In this document: positions 31,860 to 44,517 of the stretch, in pieces
Layout of the letters: each line of letters opens with the position of its first letter
Numbering within the stretch: the stretch's first letter is position 1
Assembly: GCA_016618085.1 (NCBI GenBank)
Contig: JABLTG010000042.1
Span: 1 to 64,000, forward strand
Origin: Neovahlkampfia damariscottae
Lineage: Eukaryota; Heterolobosea; Selenaionea; Neovahlkampfiida; Neovahlkampfiidae
DNA length: 64,000 bases
Direction of reading: 5' to 3'
Notes under the pieces: model-generated
What the model was told of the DNA's origin: nothing
Seen by the model: only the letters and a program-made list of their open reading frames with translations
The model's database searches: none
Translations under genes and position numbers: made by a program

Positions 31860-32900
31860 TTATTTTTTGAAATTTTTTTCTTCTTTCTGTAAAATAATAG
31901 ATTTTGAGTATGGTTGGTCAATAGGTGGAGACAAAACATCAATAGTATTTTCATTTTGTTCATACTAATTATTTCATTATTAAAAATATATATCATTCTT
32001 ACATTTTTATCTGGATCATAACCAGATAAATCACCGCATGTCAAAAATGGAATCATAATATCATTCAAATTATTTTTTTTCAATTTTTTTTCATAGAAAT
32101 GATCCGATAAAGGATCTATCATTGAAGGAACATAATCCTTTGGTGGATTATATTTTTTACAAACAACAAAAGCTTCTATTGAAGCGTTTCTTGAACTTTT
32201 TGGTTTCGTACAATAAACTTCTTCAAAGAACATTTCTAATTGTGAATAAAGAAGTGATATATTCTTTCCTCTAAAAATTTTTGCGACAAATGTTCCATTT
32301 TTTTCTATAACATGAGTTGTAATATTTAGTGCCTTCAAAAATAAAAATTAAATGATGATAAAAACAAACTGCTAAAATTAATTGAGATTGAACATATTCA
32401 TCTAAAATAAAATAAAATTTTTGATTTAAATTTACCAATATCATGGTTTCCAGTGACATCAGGAGCTCCATCACATATCACCAAATGAGCTTTCTCTCCT
32501 TTAAAATATTCTATAATTTTATTCGCTGTTTCTTCACTTGTTATATCACCTTGAAATATATTAATTCCTTCAATTGGAGCCATTTCTTGCAAATCAACAG
32601 AAACAACAACAACGTCTTTGTTCAGTTTACTATGGATAAGATACATTGAAATAAAATTACCTAGAGTATTGAGTAAAGACAATAAATATCATACCCATCA
32701 TTATCAATTAACAATTTCCTTTGAAGTACTTGACTCCAAGAACCTGGTGCTGAACATAGATCAACAGCGTGTTTTACGTTTTCAAATATTTGGAATTCTT
32801 CGTCAACTTGTAGAAGTTTAAATGCACTACGTGCTCTCCAGCCTTCTTCTTTTGCTTTTCTATAAAATATATCTCTTTTATCTTTTGATTTCTTTCCCAT
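31860..32900 (-). CDS. TRM7: TRM7/FTSJ1 tRNA 2'-O-ribose methyltransferase
   Basis: The spliced protein begins [31 protein letters not shown], then [15 protein letters not shown] (SAM site), [32 protein letters not shown] and [19 protein letters not shown]. The four catalytic residues of the family, K-D-K-E, are all kept (Lys in KAKEEGW, Asp in CDGAPD, Lys in AKIFRG, Glu in IEAF). It methylates nucleotides 32 and 34 in the anticodon loop of tRNAs, including tRNA-Phe, whose gene occurs at 585-657. C-terminally it ends in [10 protein letters not shown] as expected. Four introns of about 30-46 nt are seen. Confidence 0.95.
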
Positions 32901-32946
32901 GTCAGTTGTTTATTGTTTGGAAAATTAATTTTTTTCAACCAATTAA
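32901..32946. promoter_or_regulatory. 46-bp bidirectional promoter with CCAAT box
   Basis: The entire spacer between the divergent TRM7 and RhoGEF start codons. CAACCAATTAAATG places CCAAT only 5 bp before the RhoGEF ATG, and TGTTTGGAA lies toward TRM7. Confidence 0.45.
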
Positions 32947-34969
32947 ATGACAACAACTAAAAAAGAAATTGTTACTGAAGAAGTGGACAGATTTTGTTGT
33001 TCTTATACATTTATACCTGATGAAGAAGAAGAAAATGAATGTACAATGAATAATAGTAAAAGAGTTAATTCACCAAGAAATAAACCTGAGAGTTTGGAAA
33101 TAGTTGAAAATAATTTTGAAGAAGATTATATTAATGAACAAGAAGAAGAAGAAGATATCAAAATACAAGAATTTGAATCTATTCCTTTTGAACAATTCAA
33201 AATGGATGAATTGAGTTTAAAGTTAACACGTTTACAAAAGACTTTAAATAGAGATGATAATTTTGAACAAATTAAAGAATTAAAAAAAGATTTACAAAAA
33301 CAAATTCAAACACTTTTATCATTGAGTGAAGAAATGAGAAAAAGACCAATTAACTTTGAAGGTAAATTGATCCAATCAGGTTCTAATTTAAAAATAGAAA
33401 TAAAATTAATGAATTTTGAAAAGTTAAATGAATTTGAAAAAGTTAGTTCTGAATGGTTTAAAATATTAACTAAATTAAATGCAAAATTAATTTATGAAGA
33501 ACATTATACAACATTTGAATTAGTTTCAAATATAAATAAAAAAGTGATTGATAGAAAGATAAATCAACAATTAAAAGAAACAAATAAAAAATTAAAAAAA
33601 AAAGAAAATGAAATTATTAATTTATATACTAAAATCGAAAATATTGAAAAAGTATTAGGGGTTAAAGTTAAATCAAAATATGATTTAGCAGCAATAAAAA
33701 TACAAAAAATATGGAAAAGAAAAAGAATAATAAAAAAATGGAGAGTATTAGTTGATCAATTTTGTAATTCAAAAGAAGGAAAAGAATTAGGTGAAAGAAA
33801 TAAAATTATATCAGAAATAGCCAATACAGAAAGAATATATGTACGTAGTATAAATGAAATGAAACAATTATATGTTATTGAATTAAAAAAAATTGCAATG
33901 AATGAAAATAAAAAGAAATCATTCATTTCATTTAAAGATATTGAAAATATGTTTTTAAATATTGAACAAATAGTTCATATGCATCAAATATTTTTAAATG
34001 AAATTGAAGGTAAAATTGAAAATTGGCCAAGAATATATTTGTAATTTAAATAACTTTAATTAAATATTTAGAGGTGAAGCATTTTCAAATCATATTTCAT
34101 TCTTTTCAATTTATGAAAATTATATTAATAGATATGATAAAGCATTAAAAAATATTAAATTATTTAAACAAAAGAATTTTGAATTTCAAGAATTTTGTGA
34201 TAATAATCAATTAAAAACAACTGGAAATCAAAGTATAAATAGTTTATTTATAATGCCAGTTCAAAGATTGTATTTTTTATAATTTATATTTTAATTTTAT
34301 AGACCACGTTATAAATTATTACTTGATCAATTAATTAAACATACTCCAACAGAACATATTGATTATAATGATTTAGTTAATGCAAGAGATAAAATATCAA
34401 AAACTGTTTTAGAGATTAATCAAAAAAAGAAAGAATATGAAGACGAAAAAATTGTAAATGAATTTATTAATTCAATTGGTAATAAAAAATCACAAGAATT
34501 AGATTTAAATTCAAGACTATTTATAATTTCAAGACATATTACATATATAAAAGATGATAAAACATATAATAATTGTAATGCTTGTTTTTTTAAAGATATG
34601 ATTTTAATTTGTTCAATTAAAAATACATCATTTTCACAATTCTTATCAAAACCAAAGAATACTTCAAAAAAAGGTTCATTTTCAAATTCAAAAAAAGGTT
34701 CATTTTCAAATTCAACAAATGATCAAAATAATGAAATTATTGAAAAAATGAATTATTTAACTCATATCCATTTAGATTCAAATTCAAAATTAATTTCAAT
34801 TGATCCTAATTTTATTATAAAAGTGAATGATAAAGTATTACATCAAATATCTCTTGGTAGTTCAAATGAATTATCTGTGAGTGGTCAAGATGAAATAGAA
34901 CAATGTTTAATTAATTCTATTGGTGAACCTTTAAACAAACCAGAATGGTATCAAAATAAGAATATTTAA
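32947..34969 (+). CDS. RhoGEF (DH-PH) protein with IQ motif
   Basis: Three exons, about 650 residues. An acidic N-terminal region, a long coiled coil (about residues 85-230) and an IQ-like calmodulin-binding motif (AAIKIQKIWKRKRIIKKW) precede the DH domain. DH starts KIISEIANTERIYVRSINEM and contains the conserved MPVQRLPRYKLLLDQLIKHTP. A PH-like region follows (LFIISRHITYIK, CNACFFKDMILICSI), interrupted by a duplicated KKGSFSNS unit. Such proteins activate Rho/Rac GTPases by nucleotide exchange. The start is only about 5 bp after a CCAAT box. The stop codon overlaps that of the convergent Pmp3-like gene. Confidence 0.87.
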
Positions 34970-35627
34970 TAATTCATATAACGAATAAAATGATTAATTG
35001 CAATAATACAAGCAAATATTACACCAGGTAAAAATCCAAATAATGTTAATAAACAACAAATTAAAAATGCTCTAACATATCCTTTTTCATGCCAAAAATG
35101 AACATGTCCTTGTTCTGATGGATCAGCTCTATTTTGTTTTGATTCAAAATATTCATATACATCATATCTATCACCTTTCAGAGTTTGTTAAAAAAACATT
35201 TTCTTACTTCTCAAACATGGTAATGCTGATAAAAGTACAGTCAAAGGTGGACAGAAAAGTACTAAATTAATTGGTATTGAAACTAAAAAGAAGAATAATG
35301 AAATTGCAATTGGTGTCATACAACAACAACAAATGAAACCAGAAAATATTGAGCCACAACCTTCCAAGCATGAATCACAATCTCTGTCACATAAATGTTC
35401 CATTCCCTCTTTTTATTATTTTTAATAAATATTTATCATACCGTTAAAACAGTTTGCACAAGGATTATCATCACACCAATCTCCATTACAATAAATACAT
35501 CCAAAACACTGAAGTGGAGTTAATCTTGATTTTTAATGTACATTTGGTAGACCTTTACATGATTAGAATAAAAATAAATACACTGTTCACTCAAACAAAT
35601 ACAACAACTATCTTCGTTTTCTTCCAT
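34966..35627 (-). CDS. Cysteine-rich N-terminus joined to a Pmp3/UPF0057-like membrane domain
   Basis: Four exons splice to about 160 residues. The first 60 contain 20 or so Cys in CxxC-like arrays (DSCCICLSEQ, CFGCIYCNGDWCDDNPCANC, CDRDCDSCLEGCGS), probably metal-binding. Two membrane segments follow: MTPIAISLFFFLVSIPINL with LFCPPLTVLL, then FLICCLLTLFGFLPGVIFA. The pair PPLxVxL plus LLTLxGxxPGxIxA is the Pmp3/UPF0057 signature, but here the two halves are separated by a soluble loop of about 45 residues. Pmp3 proteins are small plasma-membrane proteins that affect ion balance. The exon 1 start (MEENEDSCCICL) is inferred because it alone gives an open frame. The stop overlaps the RhoGEF stop. 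Confidence 0.5.
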
Positions 35628-35707
35628 ACAAAAAATACTTTGATTGGTTGAAAATTAAGACCACTTAAGTTTATTCATATTACGCAACTAATTATACAGG
35701 AGTCTTA

Positions 35708-37974
35708 TTATTTTTTTATTTGATTTGAATTCACATTTTTGGTACTCCTAATTTGTGATTTTACATTTTCATTTTTTTTTTGAGGTAATTCAGGTAGTGT
35801 TTTTGAATTTGATTTTAAAATTAAACTATGTTTTCTTACAATTGGTTGATTATTTGGTGATAGATGATTACCCATTGATTTACCATTATGATTATTAATA
35901 TTATTTGATGATGTTAATCCAGTAGATAATGAATTTAAATTTGGATTTGGTAATGGTTTTGAAGGTAATGGTAATGGTTTTTTTGTAACTTTTGATTGGA
36001 TTATTTTTGGTATAAATTCTTTAATCACTGGAATTAAATCTTCTTTTTCTTTTTTATTTTTTGGTAATTTATCCCAAGAGGAACCTAATACTTGATTTAA
36101 AGAAATATCAGAATTTAAAATTTCATTAAATAAATTTTGTTTTGATTCTAAATCATTTAAATTCTCTTTTAAATCAATTACTAATTTTCTTTGATTTAAA
36201 GTTAAATTATATAAATTCTTTTCTAAATTATATTTTTTTTCTTCTTCCATTTTAATTTTTTGTTGTAATTCTTCTAATTTTAATTTTTGATGTTTTAATT
36301 CAACATCAACTGTAAATAAATTCTTTTTTTCAATATCAAATTCTAATGACATTTCATTTAAATCAAATAAAGTTGGTTCAATTCTTTGATAATTTATATT
36401 TCTTTCAACTCCAAATTTAATTAAATCTTCTTGTTTTATACCAGAATTTAAAAGTGCTATTCTTTCAATTTCAATATTTTCTAAAAATAGATTCTCCCAT
36501 AATTCTCTATCCATTGTTTCTTTAAATTTCAAATAAATCATTCTATTTTCACCTTCATTTAATGTTTCTAATTTAATTTCAGTTGTATTTTGACATTGAA
36601 TTAATTTAGTACATGAAAAATAAATGAATAATACATTTCTCTTTTCTTTCTTTTTTGATGATTGATTTTGACCACTAGTTCTACTTTTATTATTACTGCT
36701 ACTATTACTAATACTATTACCAATACCACTAATACCACTACTAATACTACTACCATTTCCGTTACTAGATAGATTATTAATACTCAAATTATTATTTGAT
36801 CCAATTAAAATTAACATATTTTGAAAACAATATCCTTCATATATTTCATCATGTATTTCCTGTTTTGGAAATGTTAATTCAAATGAACCTTGTAATTTAA
36901 ATTTTCTATTATTTAATTCATTTAAATATTTTTCACCAATTAATTTTGATAATTCTTTTAATATTTTTGATATTTCTGATATCTTTTTACCATCATTTAC
37001 AAATAAAGCTATTTCTGATATTTTTTTTAAACCATCTTCAGTTGATTTTAAATCAATATAATTTGGTGGTGTATTCTTTAAAATATCTTCAAAAAATAAT
37101 TTATATCCTAATTTGTATTTTAATAAAGAGAGAGATATAATCTTACTGGGTATTCTTTGAACTGGCATAATTAAATAGAATCCAAGACTATTATATTTTA
37201 ATCTTTCATTTTCAATAAATTCAAAAAATGAAGGTATACTCTTTAAATACTTTTCTTTACTTTCTAATGCTGTATCATAATTATTAATATAAACTGTATA
37301 AGATCGAAAAAATGGAAACTAAATATTTTAAAATAAATATTTCTTTTACAACTTTTGAACATATTTCACCAATTCTATTCTCTTTTGGAAATTGTTCCAT
37401 TGTTTTTTCTAATTCAATTAATAGTTTAACATTCAATTGATATATTTGTTCAACTAATAATAAATTTTAAATTATATCTTTGGAAATTACTATTGGAAAA
37501 TAAACTTGTCATTTGATTAGAGTTTAATATCTTTTTTAATGGATTAATGAATGTATTTATAAATAATTTTAAATTTGAAACATAAGTTTTTTCAGTTTGA
37601 ACTAATTCTTTGACTAAGAACATTCTTTGTCTTAATCCTTTATATCTATCACTCTTTTTTAATTTTCTTAATTTATTAAAAATAATATATTGTTTAAGTT
37701 GTTTTTGAAGTCTTTTTTTTCCTTCTATTTCATTGATATTTGGTTGAAGGAAATTTTCTCTCTTTACTTTTTTGGGGTTTATGAATTCAAATTGTTCAAC
37801 TGATACTTTTTGAGGGTCTTCAGTATCCTCCTCATCTTCGTTATAGTAAGTATGAATAATTCGTTTTGGAATATTTTTTTCCATGGAGGTTGTCACCATT
37901 TCATTCAAATCATTTTCTGAGGAAGCTCTTTTCCTTGGAGACAACTTTGGAAGGTTCAACTTTTTTTTAAACAT
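35708..37974 (-). CDS. RhoGEF (DH domain) protein with proline-rich tail
   Basis: The spliced protein starts MFKKKLNLPKLSPRKRASS. The DH domain runs from MFLVKELVQTEKTYVSNLKLFI to YLIMPVQRIPRYKLFFEDILKNTP; the latter junction proves an intron where unspliced reading would give SKIISLSLLKYKLG. A PH-like region (QGSFELTFPKQ, VLFIYFSCTKLI) carries a Ser/Asn/Gly insertion, followed by a coiled coil (LKHQKLKLEELQQKIKMEEEK) and a proline-rich tail (KPLPLPSKPLPNPN, KTLPELPQKK) likely to bind SH3 domains. The role is Rho-family activation. It is a second, different RhoGEF separated from the first by one gene. Confidence 0.85.
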
Positions 37975-38286
37975 CTTTTTGTTCAAAAACTGAAGTGGAA
38001 AGCAAGCGACAGATGATTGGTCAAAAAATTATGCATGAGAAAACTTAAATTGGCATTGAAATGTTTTAACAAATAAGTTATTTCAGTTTTACCTTCCGAT
38101 TATTCATGTACTTAGGAATATTAGTCCATATGAATGATATGATGGCGAAATGAATGATTCACAGAGTATTTTTCCAAGAGTCAAAAAGAAGATCACAATA
38201 CAACTAGTTTTTTTTATGAACAGTAGAAAGTTTTTCATAGAATCAGTCAGAATTGAGTGGTCCAATCATATTCCCTCTTTATTTCA
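37975..38286. other. Intergenic divergent promoter region
   Basis: This 312-bp gap separates the divergent RhoGEF and WWE genes. It is longer than most gaps here but shows no gene. It has GATTGGTCAAA at about 38015 near the RhoGEF start and GTCCAATCATATTCCCTCTTT at about 38260 just before the WWE start. Confidence 0.4.
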
Positions 38287-38765
38287 ATGAGTAACCCACA
38301 TGAAACTCGTGACAGAAAACCTCCAAAGTACTTAATAATTTACTAAACAAAAGATACTTACTTGAAAATTATGATTTAACCGATTTAAAATACAAAATAG
38401 TTGATGAAGAAGAAGTTAAAATTGAAAAAAAGAAAGTTACTAAACAAAATAAAACAACAAAAAAAAAAGGGACAAAAAAATCAAAAACTACTAGTATTCT
38501 TGAAGGTGATGATATTATTGATGATTTACCAGAATATATATGGCAATATGAAGATAATGGTTTCAATAATTATGATGTTGAAGCATCAGAAGTAGTTGAA
38601 GAAGTGTACCAACAATGGTTAAAAAATCCAGGTGACTTTGATGTTAGAAGTGTTAAAAGTGGAGGATTTCATTATATGGTTGATTTTAGAAAAATGACTC
38701 AAATGAACGTTGATCATGAAAATCATACAATCAGAAACATTAGAAGAGTAAAAACAAATGAATAA
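38287..38765 (+). CDS. Small WWE-domain protein
   Basis: Two exons, separated by an intron of only 26 nt after PPK, give about 150 residues. A Lys/Thr-rich linker leads to a WWE domain: YIWQYEDNGFNNYDVEASEVVEEVYQQW, then VRSVKSGGFHYMVDFRKMTQMN and IRNIRRV. WWE domains bind ADP-ribose chains or mediate protein contacts in ubiquitin ligases and PARPs. Here it stands almost alone, without RING, HECT or PARP domain, so it may be an adaptor. The stop is 3 bp from that of the convergent PEX3 gene. Confidence 0.85.
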
Positions 38766-38768
38766 TAT

Positions 38769-39658
38769 TTATTTTTCATAAACCATTAAACAAAATAAAT
38801 TTAATTTTTCTAATTTATTAATTGTTTTGATATAAGAATTTGAATCAAATTTATTCAAAATTGAATTAATTTCATTATCAAAATTTTGATTATCTTTTAT
38901 TTTTTTTAAATTTAAAGATAATAAATGAAATGAACAATCTAAACATTCAATAAAAGCAGAATAAAAACATTCACTAAGTTTATTTTAGTAATTTAACACA
39001 AATACACACACACTTACTCATTAAAACATTGATATAATATATCATTCAATTCTTCTTGTTCTTGTTCTTCTTCTTCTTCTCTTTTCATTTCTAATATATC
39101 AAATTCATTTTCAATTTTTGAACGAATATTTAAAATAATATTATCAAAATTAGAATCCATACTCAATCCTATATTTAAATTAATATCATTATTATCTTTA
39201 AATTCAATTAAATATTTTGATATTAAATTTAAAAATGAATTAAAAATAGTAGTCTTAAATTTATTCTCAAAAAAATGAATCAAAAAATCTTTCTGACTTT
39301 TAAAAGTTATATTCTTTTCTTTTAAAAAAATGAATTGATTTATAATATTAATTTGTATTTTTGAAATTAAAAATATGAAACAAATTGAATAAATTACACT
39401 TAATGATTTTTTAATTAAGTATTCATCATTTTTAATAAATTTCTCTTTTTTAAAATATTCTTCAAAAAAAGGTAAAATTATTTCATTAAACGTTATTTCT
39501 TCATTAAATATTTTAAAATTCTCTTCTTTTTCTTCTTCATTCTCTTTTATCCATTCGGAATATATTTTTAATCCAATACCTATTGCAGCAATACTTCCAC
39601 TGAGAATTATGATTTTTTTTTTATGTTTTGACACAAATTTTTCAATCTCTGAAAACAT
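38769..39658 (-). CDS. PEX3: PEX3, peroxisomal membrane biogenesis factor
   Basis: The first exon begins MFSEIEKFVSKHKKKIIILSG and AAIGIGLKIYSEW, the basic stretch plus membrane anchor that starts PEX3 proteins. The block SVIYSICFIFLISKIQINIINQFIFL matches human [22 protein letters not shown]. The last exon ends with a helix (KLNLFCLMVYEK). PEX3 docks PEX19 and inserts peroxisomal membrane proteins. At about 280 residues it is shorter than the human 373 and lacks the long central loop. One intron of about 42 nt precedes the last exon. The D-amino-acid oxidase at 57.6-58.8 kb carries the matching peroxisomal SKL signal. Confidence 0.8.
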
Positions 39659-39745
39659 ATTCACAACAATGAATTCAAATGGTACACAGGATTGAACAAG
39701 AAAATAATTGGTTAGTATTTTGAACCAATAAAAATTAAAAATATT

Positions 39746-41358
39746 TTATTCTAAATTAAAATTTGATTTAAATGAATTTATGATATCATTATATTCTAAT
39801 ATATATTTATCATCTTTATTTTGAAACATCAAATTTAAAACATCTAATTCATTCAATGCTCTTTGTTTTAAAAGTAATTTAATTCTATTTTTAATTTCTT
39901 CGTCACTTGAAATAATAGAAAATAAATTAAAAATTAAAATATAAATTGATAAACCACCTGAATTTAATCTTTCATAAAATATTAAATCATCATCAACATT
40001 TTCATAAATTTGATTTAAATAACCAAGTTTTAATGATTTATCAAAATTTAATAATTGATTTCTATAAAATAAAAAGAAATCAAATAAATGATCTAATTTT
40101 TCAAATTCATTTTCTTTAAATTTATTAAAGAATCTAAATGAATCTAAATATTTTGAAATTAAAACTAAACAATTTAAAATATGTTCAATACAAGTATTAT
40201 TATTATTTAATTGGTTTGTATTTGTCAATGATTCGAATCCCGCTTCAGTCTCTATTTTTTGTTTTAAAAATAATGGAAATATTATTTTAATTCCATCTTG
40301 TTCAACAAATCTTTTAATATTCTTTTCATTATTTGATAAACAAAAGTTCAATGCTTTCATTGATGAATTTCTTGAATATTTTTTATTTTTAATAAATGAA
40401 ATTAAAAATTCAATTCCTTCTATTTTTCTAAACTTTTCAGATATTTCAAAATTTAACAATAATGAACATAAAGAATTGAATAAATTTTTAAATATTTCTT
40501 TTTCTTCTGATATTTCAGGTTTATTCTTTTTATAAAAATTTAAACTTTTTAATAACATTTCTAAATTATCATCTTTTAAAAATAATAATTTAAATTCATT
40601 TAAATCTTTAACAAAATTATCATCACTAGTATTTGGAATTATACTCAAACTTGTAAATATAGATAATAATTCAGATGCATATAACTTTTGAAAAAGTTTA
40701 AAAAAATTGATATTACTTTTAAATCATTATATTTTTCATTCAATACTTTCTTTAATAAAACATCCAATAAATTATCATTTTTTGATAAACAAATAATTTC
40801 AGGTTTAATTTCACTTAAATTCTCTAATATTTCAAAACATCCATGAATACCTTCTGATTCATCTTTTTTTGTTTCATTTAAACATAATAATAATTTTAAT
40901 ATTCGATCTAAAATATTCTCTTTCATTAATTCATCAATTAAAATAATAGATTCTTCATTCTCTAAAATAGTTGTTGGATCTGTCATTTCTCTTAATACTT
41001 CAATAACTTCTAACCAAATATCTGAAAAAAGAATGATTTAGAATATATTTTGGTTTTTACCTGAATTCTCATGAGTCAAAAGTGAAAGTAATGAATTTAA
41101 TCCTTCATATTTTATAAAATGTTTATAAAGATCAGGTTGAGTCGCTAAAACTTGAAACTTTTTTATTTCTTCATCTAATTCAATTTCACTTTCCATAAAT
41201 TTTTCAGGCTCATTTTTATGTTTCATACGAAGAATTAAGTTATTATTTATGGCTTTTTCAAAACTTAAAATGTTTTTTTTCAAGATATTTATTTCATTGA
41301 TTGAAGTTTCTTCTTCATTCAGTTTTCTTCTTTTTGGTTCTTTGAAAGAATTTGACAT
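39746..41358 (-). CDS. CTNNBL1: Beta-catenin-like protein 1 (CTNNBL1), spliceosome-associated armadillo protein
   Basis: The start MSNSFKEPKRRKLNEEE is basic like the family's nuclear signal. It continues LILRMKHKNEPEKFMESEIELDEEI, LATQPDLYKHFIKYEGLNSLLSLLTHEN, SLCSLLLNFEISEKFRKIEGIEFL and FVEQDGIKIIFPLFLKQK, matching human NPEKFMESELDLNDII, ATMPDLYHLLVELNAVQSLLGLLGHDN and VDILGLRTIFPLF. CTNNBL1 binds CDC5L and PRP31 in the PRP19-CDC5L complex and helps splicing. Two introns, of about 35-40 nt, sit near 41040 and 40690. Length is about 510 residues, close to the family's 560. Confidence 0.93.
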
Positions 41359-41464
41359 TTGATTGGTTCAATTAGATTCTGAGGAAAATTTAAAGAAAAC
41401 CAATATTGGAATCAAATTCATAACATTAATTTATTAAATTCAGAGGTGGATTATGAACAAAATT

Positions 41465-42025
41465 TAAATAAAATGTCGAATCTTTTTCTTTATAATTTTG
41501 TCAATGGGAACATCCATTCCAACTAAAATATTACATTGAGAAAGTGGTACTTACAAATTGTTTGTGTTCATCTTTATTCATATTAGTTTCAATTGTATTT
41601 TCTTCATTATTTATTAAGTTAAGCAAATTTAATGGTTCTTTGTTTTTCTTTATTGTCTTTTTATCAAATTTTTTCTGTTTCCATTCTTCGAAACTTAAAT
41701 TTTCTTCTTCTTCTTCTTCTTCCAAAAACTTGAATTTGTCTTCCTTTTTTGAATCTTCCAAAATTTGTTTGAATAAATCTAATTTATTTTTTGAAACATC
41801 CTCAAATAAATCAGTTTCTTCTTCTTTGATTTCTGTTTGTTTTTTTGATTTCTGAATCTTCCAGTTTGAATAATCTGGAAGAGTATATTCTTCATCTTCT
41901 TCTTCTTCAATAGTTTGTTCTTTTTTATTATTAATTTTCTTATCATCAAATGACCAAGTTGTATAATCAGGAATATCTTCTTCTTCTTCTTCTTCTTTTA
42001 CATTCACTTTTTTAGTTGGTTCCAT
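41465..42025 (-). CDS. Hypothetical acidic protein with repeated PDYxxW motifs
   Basis: A protein of about 180 residues that I do not recognise. It is very acidic and contains two copies of a short motif (IPDYTTWSFDD and LPDYSNWKIQK), then LSFEEWKQKKF, so tryptophan-centred peptides in an acidic, disordered context repeat roughly every 40-80 residues; this often means short linear binding motifs. The C-terminal exon is basic (VPIDKIIKKKIRHFI) and joins through a 30-nt GTACC intron that was chosen because it gives the longest open frame. The start lies only 28 bp from the stop of nicastrin, on the same strand, with TTGATTGGACAAA in between. Confidence 0.5.
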
Positions 42026-42053
42026 TTTGATTGGACAAAATAAAAATACATTT

Positions 42054-44278
42054 TTATTCTTCTTCTTCTTCAATCAAAGATCTTTGACTATGAATTGAAT
42101 CAGTATTATCATTTAAATCAATTTGTTTTTGAAATCTTTTATAAAAATTTTGAGAGAGAAATAAAAAGAAAGTGATCATTACAATGAAACAACCAAAAAA
42201 TAAAGAAAATATTTGTGAAAATATACCTTCTTTTAAATAAATTCTTGAACCTCTATTCAACCAAATTGATTCTGTAAATATGGAATCATAATTTGATTCA
42301 TTCAAAACTATCCATTTTTTATCTTTAAATTCCAAATCTTTTGAATACTGTTATTGTAAATACATTTAGAATTTTAAAAAAGATAATACTGAATGATGAT
42401 AATATGTTGATATTTTTATACATTTATTTGAAATACATGTTTCATTTTCATTACAATATTTAACATCTAATGGATGAGTCTCACAATATTTTAATGAACT
42501 ATTATCCAATTGAGTTAATTTTGACATAAATTCAAAAATGAAATATTGATTCTCATTTATATTATTATAAAATCTAAATACACCAGAATAACTTGATTGT
42601 TTTAATAAAGTATTTGATAATTCTTTAATTAAAGTACAATTTGATTCAATTTTCATTGAATTTATATTTTTATATTTTGATATTTCAAAAAGTGATGTTG
42701 CAAGTAGTGATGATATTTTACAAATTTGATTTAAATTAATATTTTCAATATTATCAAATTTACTTTGATAATATTTATTTTTAAATTCATCATCAAATTC
42801 ATTTAGAATGATACCACTTTTATCATGAAAAAGAAATGAATTTAATGATCCAGGTGGTATTATATTAGATAATTTACTTTGTTTTATTTTGATTCCATTA
42901 TCTAAAAGTGTTGAAACATTCTTAAAAATATTAAATAAATAAGTGATATTAGAAGATTTGAAATGTTCATCATTTGGTTTGTTATTAAGGGTAGGTTTGT
43001 TTTTGGGTGAGGGTTTGTTCTTCGATTTGTCATTCAATTTATCATCAATTGAATGAAAAAATAAAGTATTATTATTTTCACCAATTTGACCAATTTCAAT
43101 TACGTGTTCAATATCTTTTCAATAGGTTAATTTTCCAAATTTAAAATTACCTAATATATCTTATATGATAAGTCGATTAATATTTTTAATAACTAACTTT
43201 TAAATTCCATTGAATAAATGAATGGATCCAAACAAATTGATTTTAAATATTTTTTACACTTAAATTGATTTATGTCTTCCAACCATTTTTTTGAACCAGT
43301 ATAACCAAATGACTCACCTGTAAAAAATGAAAATAATATATTTTTTTCTAAATGATTTGGATTAACTAATCTTTTAATTGCATCAGCTGCAGCTAAATTT
43401 GAAATTACAGAAGACAATGTTCTTGCATTCATTGAATTTGAATGAAATAAACTCAAAGAATCTGATTGACTGGTTGAAATTATAAATTTTTTTTTTTGAT
43501 AATTTTCTTTAAAAAATAATACACTCCAAACTGATTGACCTCCAATTGGATCACATAATTGTTTTTCCAAACATTCAATTGAATTTTTTGACTTGAAAGA
43601 ATTATAATCATATAATAAGTCAATTTGAAATTGAAACTGATTTCTTAAATTTAAAATTGATTGTTCTTTAATTTCATTTGACTGTTCTTTTGATAATTGT
43701 ATCACTGGATATTCAAAATATTCAAAATTTAAATTTGATCCAATAGGATTCCAATTATATCCTTCAATACTTTCATTTTTGAAATGAAATCCGAATTTAA
43801 AATTTGGTGATTTTGATCCAGGTGAGTACCCTTTGGTAGGTATAACTCCAAATTCATTCAAAATTAATAATCCTTTTATATCTTTGAACTTTGAAAATGT
43901 TTCTCTGTATTTATTGGTTAATTGTATATTCTCTTACTTGTGAATTAATTCTTCAGATAAAACAATAATAAATTGATTGGTATCACTTCTAATTGAAAAT
44001 TCTTGAATATTTTCTTCATTCAAAATTGGATAAAGAGGTCCGGTGACTTTATTTCCAAATTTTGATGTTCCTGATGAACCAAAATGTCCTATAATGTTAT
44101 TAAAATTATACTAACCTTTTGGACTTGAAAGTAAAATCATTTGATCTTTATCATTCAAAGTTGTAAAAATTTTTTCGTAAACCACTGAAGAAGGTGTGCC
44201 GGTATTTTGTGGTCTCCCAAATAAAAATTGTTGGTATGTACAAGTTACGAAGAAAAATAAACAAAAAATCTTCAACAT
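42054..44278 (-). CDS. NCSTN: Nicastrin, gamma-secretase subunit
   Basis: The gene begins MLKIFCLFFFVTCTYQ, a signal peptide. The lumenal part has the signature CDPIGGQSVWSVLFF, resembling CxPLGGYSVWSxL, then NAAADAIKRL, FFTGESFGYTGSKKWLEDI (human FNGEAFDYIGSSRM) and IIPPGSLNSFL. Near the C-terminus is TYYHHSVLS, and one transmembrane helix (FSQIFSLFFGCFIVMITFFLFL) ends the protein, followed by an acidic tail. Nicastrin gates substrate entry into gamma-secretase with presenilin, APH-1 and PEN-2. An Asn/Lys/Pro-rich insertion (NKPSPKNKPTLNNKP) in the middle is a lineage-specific addition. Five or more short introns are present. Confidence 0.87.
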
Positions 44279-44517
44279 GCTCCAGTTCAGTTTGAGGTGT
44301 TCAATAATTGGGCGATGTCAACGAATCAAAACTTTCTTTCAGAAATAATTTGTTTTTTCAAACGACAATTTGTGAGCAAACTATGTCATCAATTCTAGTG
44401 AACCTAAAGTTTTAGGGTTTAATTTCAACATAAAATTTTCGTCGAACTAAAAAAAAAAATTATAATTGGCTCAAATTTTGACCAATCAATTCGTTCAATA
44501 ATTGCACAAAGTTTAAC

